This document shows positions 25,614 to 32,642 of a DNA stretch of 64,000 nucleotides, piece after piece (positions within the stretch are counted from its first letter, which is position 1; each line of letters opens with the position of its first letter). The notes below the pieces were generated by a model. The model did no database searches, was not told where the DNA came from, and worked only from the letters and a program-made list of their open reading frames with translations. The position numbers and the translations under genes are program-made. The DNA is from Urbifossiella limnaea (GTDB taxonomy: Bacteria > Planctomycetota > Planctomycetia > Gemmatales > Gemmataceae), in contig NZ_CP036273.1 in the NCBI RefSeq assembly GCF_007747215.1, forward strand, positions 5,874,322 to 5,938,321, in the 5' to 3' direction.

Positions 25614-26846
25614 CTACAGGTTCCGCCCGGCGAGCCAGCCGGTGCTCCACGCGGACTGGAAGTTGTACCCGCCGATCCAGCCGTCGAGGTCGAGCACCTC
25701 GCCGGCCAGGTACAGGCCCGGTTGTCGCTTGCTCTGCATCGTCCGCGAATCGACCTCGCCGAGACTCACGCCGCCGGCCGTCACCTCGGCCTTCTCGAAC
25801 CCGAGCGTGCCGCGAAGGGGGATGCGCAACCGCTTCACCGATGCGACGAGCGCCTGCCGGTCGGGCTTGCTCAGCGCCGCGGCCTTGCGCTCGGCCGGCA
25901 TCCCGCACAGCGCCAGCAGCTGGTCGCACACCCGCCGCGGCAGCTTTTCGGCCAGCACGCCCGCGAGTTGCTTCTTGCCCGACGCCAGCGACTCGGCCCG
26001 CAGGTACTCGTCGAAGTGCGCCTCCGGCTCGGCCGGCAGCAGATCGACTTCGAGAACGAGCGACGCCGGCGAAGCGTGCCCGCTGACGGAGCGGCTCACG
26101 TCGAGCGGCGCGGGGCCGGTGAGGCCGAAGTGCGCGAACAGTGTCGATCCGCGGCGCGAGGTGAGCACCTTGCCGTTCTCGGTCACTTTCAGCGTCACGT
26201 CGGGGAGTGTGATGCCGCGGAGTTCGGCGACCCAGGCGGGCTGCACGGTCAGCGGCACAAGCGCCGGCCGCGTCGCGGTGACGGTGTGGCCGAACGCCGC
26301 CGCGAAGCCGTACCCGTCGCCGGTCGTGCCGCACCCGGGGTACGACTTCCCGCCGGTCGTGATGAGCACCTTCTCCGCGGTCAGCGTGCGAGTTGCCGTG
26401 ACGATGCGGAAGCCACCCTCGGGCTGCGCCGCGATGCCGGTCACGGCCTCGCTGGTAGCGAGAGCAGCGCCCGAGCGGCGCAGCCGGGTCAGCAGCGCGT
26501 CCAGTACGTCGACGGCGCGGTCGCTGACGGGGAAGACCTTGCCCGTGTCCTCGACCTTCGTGGCGACGCCCTCGGCCTCGAACAGCGCGACCACCTCGCG
26601 CGGCCCGAGCGCGGCGAGCGCGGAATGCAGGAACTTGCCGTTGGGGCCGAACGCCTCGATGATGCCGCGGGCGTCGCAGTCGTGGGTGATGTTGCAGCGG
26701 GTGCCGCCGCTCATCAATATTTTCACGCCGGGCTTGCGCCCCTTCTCCAGCAGCAGGACGCGCCGCCCGCGCTCGGCGGCGTGCGCCGCGGCCACCAGCC
26801 CCGCCGCGCCGGCCCCGATCACGACCGCATCCCACTCCGCGCCCAT
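25614..26846 (-). CDS. HI0933/YhiN-family flavoprotein
   Basis: 410 residues. FAD-binding GAGAAGL at 11-17, the family motif KILMSGGTRCNITHDC, a central GGKSYPGCGTTGDGY, and the C-terminal AGEVLDLDGWIGGYNFQSAWSTG flavin-binding end. The family is a conserved NAD(P)/FAD oxidoreductase group of uncertain substrate (one relative is called BaiN). It is divergent from the sugar dehydrogenase gene at 26949. A run of eight G residues just before the ATG replaces a normal Shine-Dalgarno sequence. Confidence 0.92.
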   Translation of the reverse strand: MGAEWDAVVIGAGAAGLVAAAHAAERGRRVLLLEKGRKPGVKILMSGGTRCNITHDCDARGIIEAFGPNGKFLHSALAALGPREVVALFEAEGVATKVEDTGKVFPVSDRAVDVLDALLTRLRRSGAALATSEAVTGIAAQPEGGFRIVTATRTLTAEKVLITTGGKSYPGCGTTGDGYGFAAAFGHTVTATRPALVPLTVQPAWVAELRGITLPDVTLKVTENGKVLTSRRGSTLFAHFGLTGPAPLDVSRSVSGHASPASLVLEVDLLPAEPEAHFDEYLRAESLASGKKQLAGVLAEKLPRRVCDQLLALCGMPAERKAAALSKPDRQALVASVKRLRIPLRGTLGFEKAEVTAGGVSLGEVDSRTMQSKRQPGLYLAGEVLDLDGWIGGYNFQSAWSTGWLAGRNL

Positions 26847-26885
26847 GCTGCCCCCCCCGGTGAAAAGAGCATTCTAGCGGGCCGG

Positions 26886-26915
26886 TTGCCGCGGCCCCCG
26901 GGCGGCGGGTATCAT
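26886..26915 (+). promoter_or_regulatory. Candidate sigma-70-type promoter
   Basis: TTGCCG (26886-26891), an 18-nt spacer, and TATCAT (26910-26915), 33 nt ahead of the dehydrogenase ATG. Match and position are reasonable for this GC-rich genome. Confidence 0.45.
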
Positions 26916-26948
26916 CGCCCCCGCACCCGCAGACCCGAAAGGACCGCA

Positions 26949-28964
26949 ATGACGCGACCTCTCCTCCTGGCCGCCCTCCTCCTGGGGCCGGCCGCGCCCG
27001 CCCTCGCGCAACAGCCCCGGCCCATCGCCGAGGGGATGAAAAACCCCGAGTCCGTCGTCGTGCTGCCAGACGGCAAGACGTTCGTCACCGAGATCGGCGA
27101 GTTCGGCAAGGACGGCGACGGCAAGGTCAGCCAGGTCGTGAACGGCAAGGTCACGCCGTTCGTGGGCGGGCTCGACGACCCGAAGGGGATCGCGTTCTTC
27201 GCCAAGTGGCTGTTCGTCACCGACAACACGCGCGTGCTGCGGATCGACGTGGCCAGCAAGAAGCTCGACATCTTCGCCCCCGCCAACGCCTTCCCGGTGC
27301 AGCCGCAGTTCCTCAACGACATCGTGGTCGATCCGGAGAGCGGCATGGTGTACGTCTCCGACTCCGGCGACCGCAAGGGCGGCGGCGGGGCCGTGTACCG
27401 GATCACCCCGCAGGGGCTCGTGAGTACCGTCGTCAACACCGACACCCTGAAGGGGCTCAACATCCCCAACGGCCTCGCGATGGACGGCGCGTCGAACCTC
27501 ATCCTCGCCGACTTCGGCGCCGGCAACCTCTACCGCGTGAAGCTGAGCACCGGCGCCAGCGAGAAGATCGCCGACGGCATCGACGGGGCCGACGGCCTCG
27601 CCTGGGACTATTTCGGCCGCCTGTTCGTGAGCAGCTGGAAGGCCGGCACCGTTCACGTGATCCCGAAGCCGGGCGACGCGCCGGTGCTGCTGGCGAAGGG
27701 CTTCGACAGCGCGGCCGACGTCTGCATGAGCGCCGACCGCAAGGAGATTCTCGTGCCCGACATGAAGGCCGGAAAGCTGCTCGCACTGAAGGCCGAGGTG
27801 CCCGGCGCCCCGGTGGACGAGAGCCCGGCCCCGGCCGCGTTCCAGCCGGCGTTCCCCGACCTCAAGTTCACCGGCTGGGAGCCCGTCAGCGACACCGGCA
27901 AGGCGAACCAGCTCCGCCTCATCCTCCTCACCCACGCCGGCGACGGCTCCAACCGCCTGTTCGTGCCGACGCAGCAGGGCGTCATCCACGTCTTCCCGAA
28001 CGACCCGGCGGCGGCCAAGCAGACGAAGGTGTTCCTCGACATCACCGACCGCGTGAAGTACGCCGACAACACGAACGAGGAGGGCTTCCTCGGCCTGGCC
28101 TTCCCGCCGAACTACAAGCAGAGCGGCGAGTTCTTCGTCTTCTACACGCCGAAGGGCGGGAAGATGCGGAACATCGTCTCGCGGTTCCGCGTGAGCAAGG
28201 ACGACCCGAACCGCGCCGACCCGGCGTCGGAGGAAATCCTGCTGACGTTCGAGAAGCCGTTCTGGAACCACGACGGCGGCACCATCTGCTTCGGCCCGGA
28301 CGGCATGCTGTACGTGTTCCACGGCGACGGCGGGGCCGGCAACGACCTGCACGACAACGCCCAGAACCTGAAGTCGGTCCTCGGCAAGATTCTTCGCATC
28401 GACATCACCAAGAAGGACGCCGGCCTCCCCTACGCCATCCCGGCCGACAACCCGTTCGTGGGCAAGGCCGACGCCCGCGGCGAGGTGTGGGCCTACGGCC
28501 TCCGCAACGTCTGGCGGATGGGCTTCGACCGCAAGACCGGCGAGCTGTGGGCCGCGGACGTGGGGCAGAACCTGTACGAGGAGATCAACATCATCAAGAA
28601 GGGCGGCAACTACGGCTGGAACCGCCGCGAGGCGTTCCACCCGTTCGGCGGCCGCGGCGTGGGGAACAACAAGGACATGATCGACCCGGTGTGGGAGTAC
28701 CACCACGACATCGGCAAGTCGATCACCGGCGGCACGGTGTACCGCGGCACGAAGGCGCCGGAGTTGGACGGCCACTACCTGTACGCCGACTACGTGAGCG
28801 GCCGGGTGTGGGCGCTGAAGTACGACGGTGGCCGGGTGGTGGCGAACCGGCCGGTGAAGTGGACGGGGGCGCCGGTGTACTCGTTCGGCGAGGACGAGCG
28901 CGGCGAGCAGTACCTGCTGACCGCGACGACGAACGGCCGCGGCATCTTCGTGCTAAGCAAGTGA
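26949..28964 (+). CDS. Exported sugar dehydrogenase with N-terminal SMP-30/NHL-like propeller and C-terminal GSDH domain
   Basis: 671 residues. Signal peptide 1-21 (cleaved after ALA). Residues about 25-285 form an SMP-30/NHL-like propeller (VLPDGKTFVTEIG, YVSDSGDRKGGGGAVYRI, IPNGLAMDGASNLILADFG). From about 310 to the end is a glucose/sorbosone dehydrogenase (GSDH) propeller (LTHAGDGSNRLFVPTQQG, HDGGTICFGPDGMLYVFHGDGG, AYGLRNVWRMGFD, ADVGQNLYEEIN, GGNYGWNRREA). GSDH domains use PQQ and act in the periplasm. The ATG at 26949 has AAAGGA upstream. Fusion of two propellers is noteworthy; the true substrate is unknown. Confidence 0.88.
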   Translation: MTRPLLLAALLLGPAAPALAQQPRPIAEGMKNPESVVVLPDGKTFVTEIGEFGKDGDGKVSQVVNGKVTPFVGGLDDPKGIAFFAKWLFVTDNTRVLRIDVASKKLDIFAPANAFPVQPQFLNDIVVDPESGMVYVSDSGDRKGGGGAVYRITPQGLVSTVVNTDTLKGLNIPNGLAMDGASNLILADFGAGNLYRVKLSTGASEKIADGIDGADGLAWDYFGRLFVSSWKAGTVHVIPKPGDAPVLLAKGFDSAADVCMSADRKEILVPDMKAGKLLALKAEVPGAPVDESPAPAAFQPAFPDLKFTGWEPVSDTGKANQLRLILLTHAGDGSNRLFVPTQQGVIHVFPNDPAAAKQTKVFLDITDRVKYADNTNEEGFLGLAFPPNYKQSGEFFVFYTPKGGKMRNIVSRFRVSKDDPNRADPASEEILLTFEKPFWNHDGGTICFGPDGMLYVFHGDGGAGNDLHDNAQNLKSVLGKILRIDITKKDAGLPYAIPADNPFVGKADARGEVWAYGLRNVWRMGFDRKTGELWAADVGQNLYEEINIIKKGGNYGWNRREAFHPFGGRGVGNNKDMIDPVWEYHHDIGKSITGGTVYRGTKAPELDGHYLYADYVSGRVWALKYDGGRVVANRPVKWTGAPVYSFGEDERGEQYLLTATTNGRGIFVLSK

Positions 28965-29020
28965 CGGGCGAGCGGCCCGCGTGAGCGGGCTGTTGGCTCG
29001 GGTCTTGGAGTGCGGAGCAC

Positions 29021-29135
29021 GACGGCGTGTCGCCCCGGGTGGAACCCGGGGCGGCCTGCGGCGAAGTCCGAGGGTGTCACGTACCACGGACCCCGCCCAC
29101 GCCGCTCCAGGTTCCACCCGGGGCGACACGCCGTC
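29021..29135. repeat. Perfect 26-bp inverted repeat with degenerate extension
   Basis: Arms 29021-29046 and 29110-29135 match without error. Imperfect pairing extends inward for about 18 more bases. It lies between the sugar dehydrogenase and ispH genes, tandem on the plus strand. Confidence 0.92.
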
Positions 29136-29189
29136 TCCCTACCCGGCTCCAATCCACATACGGGGTTGCGCCCCCGGCGCCGGCTGCGG

Positions 29190-29218
29190 TTGGCGGTGCA
29201 AAGCGATGCGGGTACGAT
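29190..29218 (+). promoter_or_regulatory. Candidate sigma-70-type promoter of ispH
   Basis: TTGGCG (29190-29195), a 17-nt spacer, and TACGAT (29213-29218), 23 nt ahead of the ispH ATG. This is the best box pair seen in the window. Confidence 0.55.
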
Positions 29219-29241
29219 ACCCCCATCACGGAGGCCCGCGA

Positions 29242-30171
29242 ATGAAGATCATCCTGGCGAACCCGCGGGGGTTTTGCGCCGGCGTCAACATGGCGATCGA
29301 GAGCCTGGAGAAGGCGCTGGCGCTGTACGGAGCGCCGCTGTACGTCTACCACGAGATCGTCCACAACCGGCCGATCGTCGAGCAGTTCCGCGGCCGCGGC
29401 GTCGTGTTCGTGGACGACATCTCCGAGGTGCCCAACGGCGGCACCGTCCTGTACAGCGCCCACGGCGTCAGCCCGGCCATCCGCGACGCCTCGAAGGCGC
29501 GCAACCTCCGCGCCATCGACGCCACCTGCCCGCTGGTGACGAAGGTCCACATGGAGGCGATCAAGTTCGCCCGGGAGGGCTACACGATCGTGCTGATCGG
29601 CCACGAGGGGCACGACGAGGTGCTGGGGACGATGGGCGAGGCGCCGCACGCGATGGTGCTGGTCGAGGACGAGGCCGACGTGGCGGCGCTGACGCTTCCC
29701 GCTGACGCGAAGCTGGCCTTCCTGACGCAAACGACGCTGAGCGTGGACGAGGCCCGGGTGGTGATCGACGCGATCCGCAAGAAGTACCCGCAGGTGGTGG
29801 GGCCGAACAAGGACGACATCTGCTACGCGACGCAGAACCGGCAAGAAGCCGTGCGGACGCTGGTGCCGGAGGCGGACGTGGTGCTGGTACTGGGGAGCCG
29901 GAACAGCTCGAACAGCCAGCGGCTGGCCGAGATCGCCGCCGCGACCGGCCGCCGGGCGTACCTGGTGGACCGCGTGGGCGAGTTGCAAGACGACTGGTTC
30001 AACCCGTCGGACACGGTGCTGGTGACGGCGGGCGCGAGCGCCCCGGAGGAGCACGTGATGGCGTGCGTGGACCACCTGCGGGCGAAGTTCGGCGCCGAGG
30101 TGGAGTCGCGGGTGGTGCGCGAGGAGCACGTGAGCTTCCCGCTCCCGCGCGAACTGCGGGTGCTGGCGTGA
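29242..30171 (+). CDS. ispH: 4-hydroxy-3-methylbut-2-enyl diphosphate reductase
   Basis: 309 residues. The three iron-sulfur cluster cysteines are present: C12 (GFCAGV), C96 (DATCPLVTKVH) and C194 (DICYATQNRQ). The catalytic-region motif GHEGHDEVLGT and the end motif LVTAGASAPE are also present. It makes IPP and DMAPP in the last step of the MEP isoprenoid pathway. ATG at 29242 has GGAGG at about 7 nt and a good promoter upstream, so it is probably its own transcription unit. Confidence 0.97.
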   Translation: MKIILANPRGFCAGVNMAIESLEKALALYGAPLYVYHEIVHNRPIVEQFRGRGVVFVDDISEVPNGGTVLYSAHGVSPAIRDASKARNLRAIDATCPLVTKVHMEAIKFAREGYTIVLIGHEGHDEVLGTMGEAPHAMVLVEDEADVAALTLPADAKLAFLTQTTLSVDEARVVIDAIRKKYPQVVGPNKDDICYATQNRQEAVRTLVPEADVVLVLGSRNSSNSQRLAEIAAATGRRAYLVDRVGELQDDWFNPSDTVLVTAGASAPEEHVMACVDHLRAKFGAEVESRVVREEHVSFPLPRELRVLA

Positions 30172-30175
30172 CCCC

Positions 30176-30207
30176 GGCGACCAGCCGGCTGACGCCGGCC
30201 GTTCGCC
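30176..30207. terminator. Hairpin after ispH
   Basis: GGCGA and TCGCC enclose a GCCGGC/GCCGGC stem with TGAC loop, 5 nt after the ispH stop. No T tract follows. It is plausibly the ispH terminator. Confidence 0.5.
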
Positions 30208-30234
30208 CAGATCGATGACCCCCGGGGCTTCCCG

Positions 30235-30840
30235 ATGGCGATTGCGACGCTGAAGCTCGGTCCGGCCGACCACGGCCGCGAACTGGAGCTCGACGAGTAC
30301 GAGGCCGCGGATTACGAGCCGGGGCACAAGTACGAGATTATCGACGGGAGGCTGTACGTGTCGCCCGAGGCCAACTTCGCCGAGCACATTCTCGAGCACT
30401 GGCTGCGCCGCAAGGTGGAGCGGTATGCCGACGACAACCCAGAGGTGTTGAACCACGTCGCCCAGAAGACGCGGGTGTTCGTCCACCGGCGGAAGAAGGC
30501 GACAGTGCCCGAGCCCGACCTGGCGGCGTACCAGGGGCTCGACCTGTCGCAAGACTTCCGCGACATCCACTGGCGCGACCTCGGCCCGGTGCTGGTCGCC
30601 GAGGTGCTGGTCGAGGGCGACGAGCACAAGGACCTGGAGCGGAACGTCGGCCTGTACTTCGACGTGCCGTCGGTCCGCGAGTACTGGGTGATCGACGGCC
30701 GCGACGACCCGAACCGGCCGTCGTTGATCCAGCACCGTCGGTACGGCGGCCGGTGGGTGGTGCGTACGCACCCGGCCGGCGCCACGTTCACGACCAAGCT
30801 CCTCCCCGGCTTCGCCCTCGTCCTCGACCCCCGGGCCTGA
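30235..30840 (+). CDS. Uma2-family (DUF820) restriction endonuclease-like protein
   Basis: 201 residues. The Uma2/DUF820 fold of the PD-(D/E)xK superfamily: YEIIDGRLYVSPEAN, PEPDLAAY (catalytic Asp), VAEVLVEGDEHKDLERN and REYWVIDGR. These proteins are very numerous in Planctomycetes and cyanobacteria; none has a firmly shown role, and many are thought to be transposon-derived. The start ATG at 30235 follows GGGGCTTCCCG. The next gene begins 13 nt downstream. Confidence 0.88.
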   Translation: MAIATLKLGPADHGRELELDEYEAADYEPGHKYEIIDGRLYVSPEANFAEHILEHWLRRKVERYADDNPEVLNHVAQKTRVFVHRRKKATVPEPDLAAYQGLDLSQDFRDIHWRDLGPVLVAEVLVEGDEHKDLERNVGLYFDVPSVREYWVIDGRDDPNRPSLIQHRRYGGRWVVRTHPAGATFTTKLLPGFALVLDPRA

Positions 30841-30853
30841 CCGGACGTCCGCC

Positions 30854-31465
30854 ATGACCGAAGCGGAATGGCTGATGGCGACCGACCCGATACCGTTGCT
30901 GGAGTTCCTGCGTGATCGGGCGAGTGACCGCAAACTGCGGCTCTTCGCACTCGCTTGCAGTAGGCGGGCGCTAAGCCACGGTCGGATCGCATGGACAGTT
31001 TCGGCGATCGAGGCGAATGAGCAGTACGCAGACGAGCAAGTGAGTACTGATTCCACCAATCGCGACTCCGATTTCGTCACCCTAGCCATCGAAACGGCAC
31101 GTCAATTCGCAGACACCGAAGCCTGGAATACAGTGGTCAATGCAGCTAACCCCGATTATGCGGTGGAGATAGCCACCCAGAATGCCGCACGGGCTGCCGA
31201 GGGTGTGGCTCACTGTGATCTGGTTCGAGAGCTGTTTGGGAACCCGTTCCACTCGATCTCTCACGATCCCGCGTGGCGCACCGAAGCCGTCGTCGGCCTC
31301 GCGGCCGGCGTCTACGCCGACCGCGCCTTCGACCGCCTGCCGGTCCTCGCCGACGCGCTCGAGGACGCCGGCTGCGCCGACGCCGACATCCTGACCCACT
31401 GCCGCGGGCCGGGGCCGCACGTCCGCGGTTGTTGGGTCGTCGATCTCCTCCTCGGGAAGTCGTGA
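30854..31465 (+). CDS. Gemmata-type paralogous hypothetical protein
   Basis: 203 residues. It begins MTEAEWLMATDPIPLLEFLR and contains ASDRKLRLFALACSRR and the end block HCRGPGPHVRGCWVVDLL. I recognise this layout as a lineage-specific paralogue family of Gemmata-like bacteria with no known function. The central region (about 30990-31250) is clearly AT-richer than its neighbours, while the 3' end returns to high GC. That suggests a mosaic of a diverged middle and a conserved end. The stop overlaps the next start (TGATG). Confidence 0.8.
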   Translation: MTEAEWLMATDPIPLLEFLRDRASDRKLRLFALACSRRALSHGRIAWTVSAIEANEQYADEQVSTDSTNRDSDFVTLAIETARQFADTEAWNTVVNAANPDYAVEIATQNAARAAEGVAHCDLVRELFGNPFHSISHDPAWRTEAVVGLAAGVYADRAFDRLPVLADALEDAGCADADILTHCRGPGPHVRGCWVVDLLLGKS

Positions 31466-32568
31466 TGAGCGAACCCCTCTCCCTCAACTACCTCCCCACC
31501 CTGCCCCGCCGCCGCGACTGGCGCATCGGCTGCGCCGGCGCCGGTTTCATCATGCGCGACTGCCACCTCGTCGCGTACGCCAACGCCGGGTTCAACCCCG
31601 TCGCCGTCGCGTCGCGAAAGGTCGAGACGGCCCGCGAGGTCGCGGCGGCGCGCGGCGTCCCCACTGTCCATGCCACCCTCGACGACCTGCTGCGCGACGA
31701 CGGCGTCGAAATCCTCGACGTGGCCGTGCCGCCGGACGCCCAGCCGGACCTCATCCGCCGCGCCGTTGAGCTCGGCCGCGGTCGCCTCCGTGGCATCCTA
31801 ACGCAGAAGCCGCTGGCGCTGTCCGTCCGCGACGCCCGCGACCTCGTCGAGTGCTGCGCCGCCGCGGGCATCGTGCTCGCGGTGAACCAGAACATGCGCT
31901 TCGACCAGAGCGTGCGTGCCGCGAAGGACGCGCTCGCCCGCGGTCTGATCGGCGAGCCGGTGCTGGCGACGATCGACATGCGGGCGGTGCCGCACTGGAT
32001 GCCGTGGGCGGAGGGGCTGCCGAGCCTGTCCACGTTCGTGATGAGCATCCACCACCTCGACACGTTCCGCTACTGGCTCGGTACCCCCGACCGCGTCCTC
32101 GCCAGCACCCGCCCCGATCCGCGCACCCGCTTCCCCCACCGCGACGGCATCAACCTGACCATCCTCGAATACGACCACGGCCCGCGGGCGAGTGCCTGGG
32201 ACGACGTGTGGGCCGGCCCGAAGGCCGCAGCCGACGACCACCCGCACGCGATTCGCTGGCGCGTCGAAGGCACCGCGGGGCTGATGCACGGCACGATCGG
32301 CTGGCCGCGCTACCCGGCGCGCGAGCCGAGCACGCTCGACCTGTGGAGCGAACTCGTTCCCGGCGGGTGGCACCGGCCGCGCTGGCCCGAGGTGTGGTTC
32401 CCCGACGCCTTCGTCGGCACGATGGCGCAGCTGCTCGTCGCGGTCGAGGACGGCACCGAGCCGGAGATCGGCGGCCGCGACAACGTCGAGACGATCGCGC
32501 TGTGCGAGGCCGTGTTCGCCGCCGCGACCGAACACCGCGTCGTGGAAATGATGAAGGGTGAAGGATGA
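31465..32568 (+). CDS. Gfo/Idh/MocA-family oxidoreductase
   Basis: 367 residues. Rossmann start IGCAGAGFIMRDCHLVAY with GAGFI, the EKP-type motif as TQKPLALSV (about 112-120), and the substrate-domain motif SIHHLDTFRYWLG. The family oxidises or reduces sugars with NAD(P). The start overlaps the upstream stop by one base, so translation may be coupled. The last codons (MMKGEG and the TGA) lie in the left arm of the inverted repeat at 32553, so the native C-terminus may have been replaced by repeat sequence. Confidence 0.9.
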   Translation: MSEPLSLNYLPTLPRRRDWRIGCAGAGFIMRDCHLVAYANAGFNPVAVASRKVETAREVAAARGVPTVHATLDDLLRDDGVEILDVAVPPDAQPDLIRRAVELGRGRLRGILTQKPLALSVRDARDLVECCAAAGIVLAVNQNMRFDQSVRAAKDALARGLIGEPVLATIDMRAVPHWMPWAEGLPSLSTFVMSIHHLDTFRYWLGTPDRVLASTRPDPRTRFPHRDGINLTILEYDHGPRASAWDDVWAGPKAAADDHPHAIRWRVEGTAGLMHGTIGWPRYPAREPSTLDLWSELVPGGWHRPRWPEVWFPDAFVGTMAQLLVAVEDGTEPEIGGRDNVETIALCEAVFAAATEHRVVEMMKGEG

Positions 32569-32632
32569 AGGATGAATAAAACCACCGGAAGGCATCCGCT
32601 CGCCTCCATTCATCCTTCATCCTTCATCCCTC
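32553..32632. repeat. Inverted repeat with period-8 arms, overlapping a stop codon
   Basis: Arms 32553-32577 and 32608-32632 match at 23 of 25 positions. Each is a degenerate tandem array of GGATGAA. The left arm contains the last codons and TGA of the oxidoreductase; the right arm ends 10 nt before the next ATG. Confidence 0.92.
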
Positions 32633-32642
32633 ATCCTTTCCC

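Noticed and set aside
25428-26948. Upstream extension of the sugar dehydrogenase frame to 25428
   Set aside because: The extension is antisense to the flavoprotein and HAD genes; the ATG at 26949 has a signal peptide and AAAGGA.
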